A DNA stretch of 64,000 nt, from positions 186,001 through 250,000 of the forward strand of contig CBDHGH010000003.1 in the NCBI GenBank assembly GCA_965263065.1, given 5' to 3'. The position numbers and the translations under genes are program-made. Position 1 is the stretch's first letter; every line of letters begins with the position of its first letter. The notes under the pieces were generated by a model. The model was not told the DNA's origin. It worked only from the letters and a program-made list of their open reading frames with translations, and ran no database searches. This document shows positions 1 through 6,783 of this stretch, one piece after another. The DNA is from TK10-74A sp965263065. GTDB lineage: Bacteria; Chloroflexota; Dehalococcoidia; Bin125.

Positions 1-628
1 GGCGCTGGCTCGCCACCTGTAGCGTGGCCCCCATCCCCTGCCCACTCTCCAGGTACCACTCGCCCAGCGGCTGCACGTCGATCGCCGCCCACAGGGCCCG
101 CTCCCGCTTGTGCGTGCCCGAGTCGTCGCCGCGGGAGAGGAAGATCGCCCGCGCATCCGCGCCGGCGCGCGCGAGCTGCGTCAGCGCGACACCGATGTCG
201 TCCAATCCGGCCAGCCCGGCCGGATCATCGGCCGGACCCGCGATGAGGAAGTCGTTGTAGGCGACGAGCCGCCGGTCGATCACGTCGCCCGCCTCCACCA
301 GCGCCAGCTCCGCCGACGGTGCATGCACGAAGAGCGCGTCGGCGTTGCCGAGCTCGGCCATGCGCAGCGCCGCGCCGGTGCCCACGGCGATGACCTTCAC
401 GTTGATGCCGGTCTCCTGCTCGAACACGGGGACGAGTTCGTCGAGCAGGCCGCTGTCATTGACGCTGGTCGTCGTCGCGAGCAGGAGGTCGTCGGGGGCG
501 TCGCTACAGGTCGCGACGACGCCCATCAGCGCCAGACCCACGAGGAGTCCGGCGCCGAGCGCAATCACGCGCGCAGCCGGACCGCGGCTGAGGTATCGAT
601 ATGCTGAGTGCGACATAGCGGTCGCCAT
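1..628 (-). CDS. tupA: Tungstate ABC transporter substrate-binding protein, TupA-like (truncated by window edge)
   Basis: Extracellular binding protein for oxyanion import, probably tungstate. The reading frame runs off the left edge, leaving 209 codons. An N-terminal hydrophobic segment (about residues 17-40) ends in VVATC, a lipobox-like site with an unusual Thr before the Cys. Then follow the TupA-type start of the mature protein (LLLATTTSVNDSGLLDEL), VKVIAVGTGAALRM, NADALFVHAP and, near the edge, RGDDSGTHKRE, all typical of TupA/WtpA-like proteins. The first ATG is used; a second in-frame ATG lies at 616. It follows the PIG-L gene by 52 bases on the same strand. The permease and ATPase (TupB, TupC) would lie beyond the window. 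The family is clear; the choice of tungstate over molybdate rests on TupA resemblance. Confidence 0.85.
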   Translation of the reverse strand, partial: MATAMSHSAYRYLSRGPAARVIALGAGLLVGLALMGVVATCSDAPDDLLLATTTSVNDSGLLDELVPVFEQETGINVKVIAVGTGAALRMAELGNADALFVHAPSAELALVEAGDVIDRRLVAYNDFLIAGPADDPAGLAGLDDIGVALTQLARAGADARAIFLSRGDDSGTHKRERALWAAIDVQPLGEWYLESGQGMGATLQVASQR

Positions 629-680
629 GATCGCACGCGGACGACGGCCGGGCAACCCGTCGCCAGCCGCGGGTCGGGGC

Positions 681-1469
681 TCAGGTCACACCGGCCAGCA
701 GGCCGCCGGCGCTCTCGGGTGGGGCGGGGCCGTCCGGAAAACGCGGGCCGCTCGCCAGTTGGTACCACTCCTCGTGCAGCAGGGCCGCCACGATGCCCGG
801 AGGGAACAGGCTCTCCGCGACGCCGTCGGGCAGTTGTGAGCGGTGCGCCTCGATCGAGGCGCGCTTGATCGCCGCGTCGACGCGGAGCTTCAGGTCGGGC
901 GCGTCGGCATCGACCCCCAGCCGAGGGGCGGCGCCCGGCGCCAGCGCCGCGTCGGCGCCGCCCGTCATGCGCCGCCACTGCGGCTCGAACAGCGCTCGCG
1001 GAAACGCCGCCCACAACACCCGCGTCGACCCCGGCGCCCAGGCCAGCGCTTGCATCAGCGCTTCGGTCAGCGCCAAATGGTCCGCGTGCGCGTAGGCCCC
1101 GTCCGGGCCCAGGCTCAGCACGACCTGCGGCGACACCTCCTGCAGCACATCGACCAGGGTGGCCTCCAGGCGCCCGGCCGGCAGGTCCGTCAGGCCGCCG
1201 TCGGGGAGGTCCAGGAAGCGGGGGGCCGACGCCCCCAGCGCCGCGCACGAGGCCGCCAGCTCCCGCGAGCGCCGCCCCGCCAGATCCGATGGCCGGGCGG
1301 GGTGGCCGGGCCGGGCGGAGAAATCGTCGCCGCGCTCGCCGCGGGTGGCGCAGAGGACATGCACGCGCGCCCCGGCCTGCGCCGCGGCGTGCAGCGCGCC
1401 CGCCATCGCGTACGACTCATCGTCGGGGTGCGGAATCACGGCGAGCACGCGGTGTGGACGGCTGGGCAT
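681..1469 (-). CDS. PIG-L (LmbE) family deacetylase
   Basis: Zinc-dependent N-acetylglucosaminyl deacetylase family enzyme of 262 residues. The signature HPDDE is at residues 14-18 (VLAVIPHPDDESYAMAGAL), and a second metal-binding stretch, AYAHADHLALTEAL, lies mid-protein. Relatives deacetylate GlcNAc conjugates such as mycothiol or bacillithiol precursors, antibiotic intermediates or GPI precursors; the substrate here cannot be read from sequence. The start at 1469 puts the Rossmann-like strand directly at the N terminus. A longer frame from 1559 would overlap the divergent gene and adds low-complexity residues. No Shine-Dalgarno is visible; instead TATCTT ends six bases before the ATG, so the transcript may be leaderless. 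Confidence 0.88.
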   Translation of the reverse strand: MPSRPHRVLAVIPHPDDESYAMAGALHAAAQAGARVHVLCATRGERGDDFSARPGHPARPSDLAGRRSRELAASCAALGASAPRFLDLPDGGLTDLPAGRLEATLVDVLQEVSPQVVLSLGPDGAYAHADHLALTEALMQALAWAPGSTRVLWAAFPRALFEPQWRRMTGGADAALAPGAAPRLGVDADAPDLKLRVDAAIKRASIEAHRSQLPDGVAESLFPPGIVAALLHEEWYQLASGPRFPDGPAPPESAGGLLAGVT

Positions 1470-1481
1470 GCGTGCAAGATA
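1470..1481 (-). promoter_or_regulatory. -10 element placed for leaderless transcription of the PIG-L gene
   Basis: TATCTT (1481-1476, minus strand) is followed by exactly six bases and then ATG. Transcription would therefore begin at or next to the start codon. No convincing -35 is visible. Confidence 0.5.
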
Positions 1482-1531
1482 GTCGGGTCGCGGCGGCAGT
1501 GGGCGGCGCGCACCGGCGCCGGGTTCGCCGC

Positions 1532-1543
1532 TAGGCTCGACGC
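1532..1543 (+). promoter_or_regulatory. -10 element placed for leaderless transcription of the reductase gene
   Basis: TAGGCT (1532-1537) is followed by six bases and then ATG at 1544. It mirrors the arrangement on the other strand, so a 74-base divergent gap may hold two leaderless promoters. No Shine-Dalgarno sequence precedes the ATG. Confidence 0.5.
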
Positions 1544-2716
1544 ATGCAGCACGCCGCACAGCACTGGGACGCGATCGTCGTGGGGGGCGGGCCCGCCGGC
1601 AGCAGCGCCGCGCGACGGCTGGCGCTGGGCGGCGCGCGCACCCTGCTGCTGGAGAAGCAGCGCCACCCGCGCTACAAGCCCTGCGGCGGCGGCCTGCCCC
1701 TGCACGCGCTGGCCGAGATCGAGACGCCCATCGACGACCTGATCGAGGCCCAGGTGCACACGCTGGAGATCAGCCACCCGAACGGGCGTCGCTTCCGGAA
1801 GGCGCACGGCCGGCCGTTCGCGAGCCTCGTCATGCGGGACCGCCTCGATGCACGCCTGCTCGACGCGGCCCGCGCAGCCGGCGTGCAGGTGCGCGAGGGC
1901 GAGCCCCTGCGACGCCTCTCGTGCGAGGGCGGGGCGCGGGGCGCGGTCGTCGAGACGGAGCTTGGGCGCTACGAGGCGCCGGCGCTGATCGGGGCGGACG
2001 GCGCGACCGGGCCCACGGCCCGCGCCGCCGGACTGGACGCCGCCGTGCCGCGCAGCGCGGCCTGGGAGCTGGAGATCGAGGCGCCGCCGGCCGCACTCGA
2101 GCACTGGGCGGGCGTCGCCAACATCGACGTCGCCTACCGGCCCTGGGGCTACGGCTGGGTCTTCCCGAAGGCGGGGCGGCTCTCGGTGGGCGTGGTGCTG
2201 CCGCCGGGCCGCGGTCGCCGGATTCGCGACCTGACCGACGCCTATACCATGCGGCTGGGGCTGCAGGGCGCGCCGGTGCACATCGCGCGGGGGCACCCGG
2301 TGCGCTATCGGCGGGGGACGCAGCAGCCCGTCGGGCGGGGGCCGCTGCTGCTGGCGGGCGACGCCGCCGGCCTGGCCGACGAGTTCACGGCCGAGGGGAT
2401 TCACTACGCCCTGCGCTCCGGGCGGCTGGCGGCCGAGGCGACGCTCGACGCGCTGGGCGCGGCCGGCGCGACGACCGACGCCGGCGCCCAGTACTTGGCC
2501 GCCGTGAACCACGAGATCCAGCCCGAGCTCGACGCCGCGCGCGCCATCTCGCGCATGTACTACTGGTGCGTCAGCACCTGGGCGGCGCTCGCGCTGCGGG
2601 TCAGCGAGTGGGTCGACTACTTCTGGCGCGCCTTCTTCCGCGTCATGCGCGGCGAGTCGACGTACGCGCAGGAGCTGTCCCGCTCGGGCCTGGGTCTCAC
2701 GCGGAGGCTGCTCTGA
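1544..2716 (+). CDS. Geranylgeranyl reductase family FAD-dependent oxidoreductase
   Basis: Flavoprotein of 390 residues that probably saturates isoprenoid chains (quinone tails, carotenoids or lipids) or acts as a related FAD monooxygenase-like reductase. The N-terminal dinucleotide fold shows VVGGGPAGSSAARRL (about residues 12-26). CGGGLP follows near residue 46, where the family has its conserved cysteine. The second FAD motif, LLAGDAAGLADEFTAEGIHYAL, is near residues 268-290. Length is normal for the family. Its stop overlaps the endonuclease III start by one base (TGATG), so the two are translationally coupled. A UbiA-type prenyltransferase at 23579-24544 could supply a prenylated substrate, but that link is inference. 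Confidence 0.87.
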   Translation: MQHAAQHWDAIVVGGGPAGSSAARRLALGGARTLLLEKQRHPRYKPCGGGLPLHALAEIETPIDDLIEAQVHTLEISHPNGRRFRKAHGRPFASLVMRDRLDARLLDAARAAGVQVREGEPLRRLSCEGGARGAVVETELGRYEAPALIGADGATGPTARAAGLDAAVPRSAAWELEIEAPPAALEHWAGVANIDVAYRPWGYGWVFPKAGRLSVGVVLPPGRGRRIRDLTDAYTMRLGLQGAPVHIARGHPVRYRRGTQQPVGRGPLLLAGDAAGLADEFTAEGIHYALRSGRLAAEATLDALGAAGATTDAGAQYLAAVNHEIQPELDAARAISRMYYWCVSTWAALALRVSEWVDYFWRAFFRVMRGESTYAQELSRSGLGLTRRLL

Positions 2717-3435
2717 TGGCTCCGGCCCGCACGTTCCTGAGCGCCGCAGACGTCATCGAGCTCCTCGATGCCGAGGCGCCGCTCACGCCCTGGCGGCCGC
2801 ATCGGGACCCGGTCGCCGAACTGGTCCTCACGCTGCTCTCGCAGAACACCTCCGACCACAACTCGGGCCGCGCCTTCCAGCGTCTGATCGCCCGCTTCGA
2901 GAGTTGGGACGCGGTCGTCGCCGCGCCCGTCGGCGCGATCGAGGAGGCGATCCGCGTGGGCGGCCTCGCCAGGACGAAGGCCCCCCGGCTGCAGGCCCTG
3001 CTGCACGAGCTGCGTGCGCGCCTGGGCGAGGATTGGGACGCGACGCCGCTCTCGACCATGCCCATCCCCGAGGCCAAGGAGTGGCTGACCAGCCTGCCCG
3101 GCATCGGCCCCAAGACGGCCGCCTGCGTGCTGCTCTTCTCGCTGGGCCGCCCTGCCCTGCCCGTCGATACGCACGTGCATCGCGTCTCACAGCGGCTGGG
3201 CCTGATCGGCCCCAAGGTCAGCGCCGCCGCCGCCCACGAGGCGCTGGAATCGCAGATGCCGCCTCGTCAGTACTACGACTACCACGTGGGCGTGATCCGG
3301 CACGGCCGCCGCGTCTGCAAGGCGCAGCGACCCCGCTGCGACGCCTGCGTCCTGGCCCACGGCTGCCCCAGCGCCGTCACCCTCATCGGGGCGACGGGCA
3401 ACGGCGCAACGGGCGACACAAAATCGCGATCGTGA
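2716..3435 (+). CDS. nth: Endonuclease III-like DNA glycosylase/AP lyase
   Basis: Base-excision repair glycosylase of 239 residues for oxidised pyrimidines. The helix-hairpin-helix LPGIGPKTA carries the catalytic Lys133, and the catalytic Asp151 lies in VDTHVHR; their spacing of 18 equals that of E. coli Nth (K120, D138). The iron-sulfur cluster ligands follow the C-X6-C-X2-C-X5-C pattern at Cys201, 208, 211 and 217. The ATG at 2716 overlaps the stop of the upstream reductase, which fixes the start. A short low-complexity tail follows the cluster loop. All catalytic residues are intact. Confidence 0.93.
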   Translation: MAPARTFLSAADVIELLDAEAPLTPWRPHRDPVAELVLTLLSQNTSDHNSGRAFQRLIARFESWDAVVAAPVGAIEEAIRVGGLARTKAPRLQALLHELRARLGEDWDATPLSTMPIPEAKEWLTSLPGIGPKTAACVLLFSLGRPALPVDTHVHRVSQRLGLIGPKVSAAAAHEALESQMPPRQYYDYHVGVIRHGRRVCKAQRPRCDACVLAHGCPSAVTLIGATGNGATGDTKSRS

Positions 3436-3498
3436 GGCGGCCGGGCTCAGCTACGCTTCCGGTATCGCCGCCGGAATGGCGACTGCCCCGGGCTGAAC

Positions 3499-3526
3499 GG
3501 CGACCGGCGACTGGCGACTGGCGACT
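3499..3526. repeat. 7-bp tandem repeat upstream of argC
   Basis: Four consecutive units of GGCGACT (the first is GGCGACC) lie 33 bases before the argC start, within a 123-base intergenic gap. No known regulator site is recognised; it looks like a microsatellite. Confidence 0.75.
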
Positions 3527-3558
3527 GGCGGGCAGGGCGCCGGGATAGGGAGCGACCG

Positions 3559-4602
3559 GTGATCCGGGCCGGCATCATCAACGTCACCGGCTATGTGGGA
3601 GCAGAACTGGCGCGACTGCTGGGCGAGCACCCGCGTGTCGAGATCGCCGGGGTCACCGGTCGATCTCAGGCCGGCAAGCGCTTGGCCGACGTCTTCCCGC
3701 ACCTCTGGTCGCTGGACCTGCCGATCGAGGCGTCGCTGGATGCCGACGTGGACGTGGTGCTCTCGGCGCTGCCGCACGCCGCCGCCGCCGAGGCCCTGCG
3801 CCCCTTCATCGAGGCGGGCACGCCCGTGATCGATTGCAGCGCCGACTTCCGCCTGCACGACCCCGGGGAGTACACGCGCTGGTACGGCGAGCACCCCACG
3901 CCGGACCTCCTGGCGGACGCCGTCTACGGGTTGCCCGAACTGCACCGCGACCAAATCCGGGAGTCAAAGCTGGTGGCCGTGCCGGGCTGCTATCCCACCG
4001 CCGCGATCCTGGGGCTCGCGCCCCTGGCGGCGGCGGGCTGGCTCGACGGCGGCGCGATCGTCGACGCCAAGTCCGGGGTCTCCGGCGCGGGCCGGGCGCT
4101 GAAACTGACGTCGCACTTCTCCGAGGTCGGTGAGAACCTCAGCGCCTACGGACTCGACGGACACCGGCATCAGCCGGAGATGGTGCAGGAACTCTCGGCC
4201 TTGTCGGGCGGCGACGGCGGCGGCCCCGCGATCACCTTCGTCCCGCACCTGATCCCGATGGTGCGCGGCATGCTGGCGACCTGCTACCCGCGCATCGTGG
4301 CCGGCGCGCTGCCGCCGTCGCGTGATGCGGCCGTCGCGACGCTCCGCGCCCAATACGACGCCTTCTACGCAGCCCACCCATTCGCGCAGGTCGCCGGCAG
4401 CCCGCCCAGCACGAAGCAGACGCTGGGCAGCAACGCCTGCCTGCTCTACCCCACCGTCGACGCCGTCACGGGGCAGGTCACCGTGCTGTCGGCGCTGGAC
4501 AACCTGGGCAAGGGCGCGGCCGGCGGCGCCGTGCAGTGCCTCAACCTCATGTTCGGCCTCGACGAGCGCGCCGGTCTCAGCGCCGTCGGCGTCTACCCCT
4601 AG
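3559..4602 (+). CDS. argC: N-acetyl-gamma-glutamyl-phosphate reductase
   Basis: Third step of arginine biosynthesis: NADPH-dependent reduction of N-acetylglutamyl phosphate to the semialdehyde. The 347-residue length is typical. The N-terminal nucleotide-binding turn reads INVTGYVGAEL, where most homologues have GASGYTG. The catalytic Cys144 sits in VAVPGCYPTAAILGL, and the substrate-binding HRHQPEM motif (about residues 195-201) is present. GTG is chosen as start because AGGGAG lies six bases upstream. It opens the arginine cluster and is followed 26 bases later by argJ. Confidence 0.95.
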   Translation: MIRAGIINVTGYVGAELARLLGEHPRVEIAGVTGRSQAGKRLADVFPHLWSLDLPIEASLDADVDVVLSALPHAAAAEALRPFIEAGTPVIDCSADFRLHDPGEYTRWYGEHPTPDLLADAVYGLPELHRDQIRESKLVAVPGCYPTAAILGLAPLAAAGWLDGGAIVDAKSGVSGAGRALKLTSHFSEVGENLSAYGLDGHRHQPEMVQELSALSGGDGGGPAITFVPHLIPMVRGMLATCYPRIVAGALPPSRDAAVATLRAQYDAFYAAHPFAQVAGSPPSTKQTLGSNACLLYPTVDAVTGQVTVLSALDNLGKGAAGGAVQCLNLMFGLDERAGLSAVGVYP

Positions 4603-4628
4603 CCAGACATCGCTAGCCAGGAGCCCGC

Positions 4629-5879
4629 ATGCCCGCGCCGATTCGCCCGCCGATCAACGCCGTCACGACCCCCGCAGGCTACCGCGCGGGGGGCATCGCC
4701 TGCGGGATCAAGGCCTCCGGCCAGCCCGACCTGGCGCTGCTCGTCTCCGACCGGCCCGCCGCCGCGGCCGCCGTCTTCACGCGCAGCCAGTCGAAGGCGG
4801 AGCCGCTGCTGGTCGACCAGGACCAGCTCCGCGACCCCCACATCCAGGCGGTGATCGTCAACTCCGGCAACGCCAACTGCGCCACCGGCGCGCGGGGCCT
4901 CGCCGACGCCCGCACGATGCTCGGCCTAGCCGCGGAGCGGGCCGGCTGCGACGTTGACTTGGCGTTCGTTAGCAGCACCGGCATCATCGGGCACTTCCTG
5001 CCCATGGACCGGGTGCTGGCGGGCGCCCGCGAGGCGCCGCTCTCCCCCGAGGGCGGCAGCGACTTCGCGCGCGCGATCATGACCACCGACGGCTTCATGA
5101 AGGAGGCCCTGGCGACGTTCGAGGCGGGCGGCGTGACCTGCACACTCGGCGGCTGCGCCAAGGGCGCGGGCATGATTCATCCCAATATGGACGGGCCCAA
5201 CATGGACGGGCCCACGCCGGGCCGGCACGCCACGATGCTCGCCTACCTCACGACCGACGCCGACATCGAGCCGGGGCTGCTGCAGGACCGGCTGCAATAC
5301 GCCGTCGACCGCAGCTTCAACATGGTCAGCGTCGATGGGGACACCTCGACGAGCGACACGGTCCTGATCCTGGCCAACGGCGCCGCCGGCGGCGCCCAGT
5401 TGACTGCCGCCGACCCGGCCGGTGTGGCCGCGCTCGACGTGGCGCTGCGCGCGGTCTGCGAGTCGCTCGCGACGGACATCGCGCGCGGCGGCGAGGGCGC
5501 AACCAAGCTGCTCGCGATCACGGTGCAGGGGGCCGCCGACCGCGACGCCGCGGTCGCCGTGGCCCGCACCGTCTCCGCCTCCGTGCTGCTCAAGGCCGCC
5601 CTCAGCAAGGGCGACCCGAACTGGGGCCGCGTCGTCATGGCGACCGGGAATGCGGGCGTCCCCTTCGACCGGGCCGCGCTGCGCGTCTGGCTGGGCGACC
5701 GCCTGCTCTACGCGGACGGCGGCAGCACCGGGATCGCGGCGGTGGATGCCGCCGACGCCGTCGCCGGGGACACCGTGAGCATCCGCATCGACCTGGGCCA
5801 GGGCGACGGCGAAGCGACCGCCTGGGGCTGCGATCTGACCGAGGAATACGTTCGCTTCAACGCGGACTACGTCACCTGA
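4629..5879 (+). CDS. argJ: Bifunctional glutamate N-acetyltransferase / ornithine acetyltransferase
   Basis: ArgJ recycles the acetyl group from N-acetylornithine to glutamate (and may also use acetyl-CoA), which explains the absence of argA and argE here. The 416-residue precursor is expected to cleave itself into alpha and beta chains before a Thr in the ATML motif. That Thr is Thr202. Unusually, 13 residues (about 188-200, with NMDGP repeated) separate the normally adjacent MIxPNM and ATML parts. The beta chain carries NMVSVDGDTSTSDT, SKGDPNWGR and the C-terminal EEYVRFNADYVT typical of the family. A strong CAGGAG precedes the ATG. Confidence 0.94.
   Translation: MPAPIRPPINAVTTPAGYRAGGIACGIKASGQPDLALLVSDRPAAAAAVFTRSQSKAEPLLVDQDQLRDPHIQAVIVNSGNANCATGARGLADARTMLGLAAERAGCDVDLAFVSSTGIIGHFLPMDRVLAGAREAPLSPEGGSDFARAIMTTDGFMKEALATFEAGGVTCTLGGCAKGAGMIHPNMDGPNMDGPTPGRHATMLAYLTTDADIEPGLLQDRLQYAVDRSFNMVSVDGDTSTSDTVLILANGAAGGAQLTAADPAGVAALDVALRAVCESLATDIARGGEGATKLLAITVQGAADRDAAVAVARTVSASVLLKAALSKGDPNWGRVVMATGNAGVPFDRAALRVWLGDRLLYADGGSTGIAAVDAADAVAGDTVSIRIDLGQGDGEATAWGCDLTEEYVRFNADYVT
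5184..5213 (+). repeat. 15-bp in-frame tandem duplication inside argJ
   Basis: Two adjacent copies of AAyATGGACGGGCCC differ at one base and encode NMDGP twice. They lie just ahead of the ArgJ self-cleavage site. Confidence 0.85.
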
Positions 5880-5915
5880 TGGCGGCCGCGGCGCCGGGCA
5901 GGCGGGCTTGGCGCG

Positions 5916-5971
5916 TGCCGTCCCCACCTGCCGTCCCCACCTGCGATCTACAGCGGCCATCTACAGAGGCC
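5916..5971. repeat. Two consecutive 13-bp tandem duplications between argJ and argB
   Basis: TGCCGTCCCCACC occurs twice back to back (5916-5941, identical). After a four-base gap, ATCTACAGCGGCC and ATCTACAGAGGCC follow (5946-5971, one difference). Both sit in the 115-base gap before argB, just upstream of its -10 element. Confidence 0.85.
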
Positions 5972-5981
5972 GTTGATGCCG

Positions 5982-5994
5982 TAGGCTTACGCGG
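5982..5994 (+). promoter_or_regulatory. -10 element close to the argB start
   Basis: TAGGCT (5982-5987) ends seven bases before the argB ATG, matching the hexamer and near-identical spacing seen before the reductase gene at 1544. It implies an internal leaderless promoter in the arginine cluster. Confidence 0.45.
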
Positions 5995-6783
5995 ATGCTT
6001 GGCTCAGACCCTCCCGGCGACGCGAACGGCGCGATCGTGGTCAAGCTGGGCGGCAGCACGCTGGGGGCGCACGACACTTCGCTGTCGGACTGCGTCGCCC
6101 TGCACCGCGAGGGCCGCCGGGTCGTTATCGTGCATGGTGGCGGCGCGACGGTCTCCGACTGGTTGCGGCGCCTGGACGTGCCGGCGGAGTGGGTCGATGG
6201 ATTGCGCAAGACGACGGCGGAGTCGCGCGACGTGGTCGTCGCGGTATTGGCGGGGCTCGTGAATACCACCTTGGTGCAGCAGTTGAACCGGCTCGGGGCC
6301 CGGGCCGTCGGCCTCAGCGGGGCCGACGCCGGCATGCTCTGCTCGCCGCCGAGCCCGCGCGGCCTCGGGCTGGTGGGCGAAACGCCGCAGGCGGACCCAG
6401 CGCTGTTGCACTCCCTGCTGGCCGCCGGGCTGCTGCCGGTCGTCGCGCCGATCGGGCTGACGCCGGACGCCGCGCAGTTGCTGAACATCAACGCCGACGC
6501 CGCGGCGGGCGCGATCGCCGTCGCCCTGCCCGCCGAGCACATCATCTTCCTCAGCGACGTGGAGGGGATCCTGGACGCGAACGGCGCCCTCGCGACCGAG
6601 TTGGACGCGGCGCAGGCCGCGGCCTGGCGGGAGAGCGGCGTGATCACGGGCGGCATGCTGCCCAAGGTCGAAGCCTGCGCTCGCGCGGCCCAAGCCGGGG
6701 CCACCGCGCGGATCGTCGACGGACGTGCCACCGGAGCGATTCCCGCCGCGCTGGCCGGATCCGGAGGGACGCGCGTCCGATGA
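5995..6783 (+). CDS. argB: Acetylglutamate kinase
   Basis: Second step of arginine biosynthesis: ATP-dependent phosphorylation of N-acetylglutamate. This amino-acid kinase fold protein has 262 residues, the compact length of enzymes without the N-terminal helix linked to arginine inhibition. VVKLGGSTLG (about residues 13-22), VIVHGGGATVSDWL and LNINADAAAGAIA are the phosphate- and substrate-binding motifs; ITGGMLPKVEA near residue 216 is the family signature. No clear Shine-Dalgarno is seen and a -10 hexamer lies seven bases upstream. The stop overlaps the next start by four bases (ATGA). Confidence 0.94.
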   Translation: MLGSDPPGDANGAIVVKLGGSTLGAHDTSLSDCVALHREGRRVVIVHGGGATVSDWLRRLDVPAEWVDGLRKTTAESRDVVVAVLAGLVNTTLVQQLNRLGARAVGLSGADAGMLCSPPSPRGLGLVGETPQADPALLHSLLAAGLLPVVAPIGLTPDAAQLLNINADAAAGAIAVALPAEHIIFLSDVEGILDANGALATELDAAQAAAWRESGVITGGMLPKVEACARAAQAGATARIVDGRATGAIPAALAGSGGTRVR

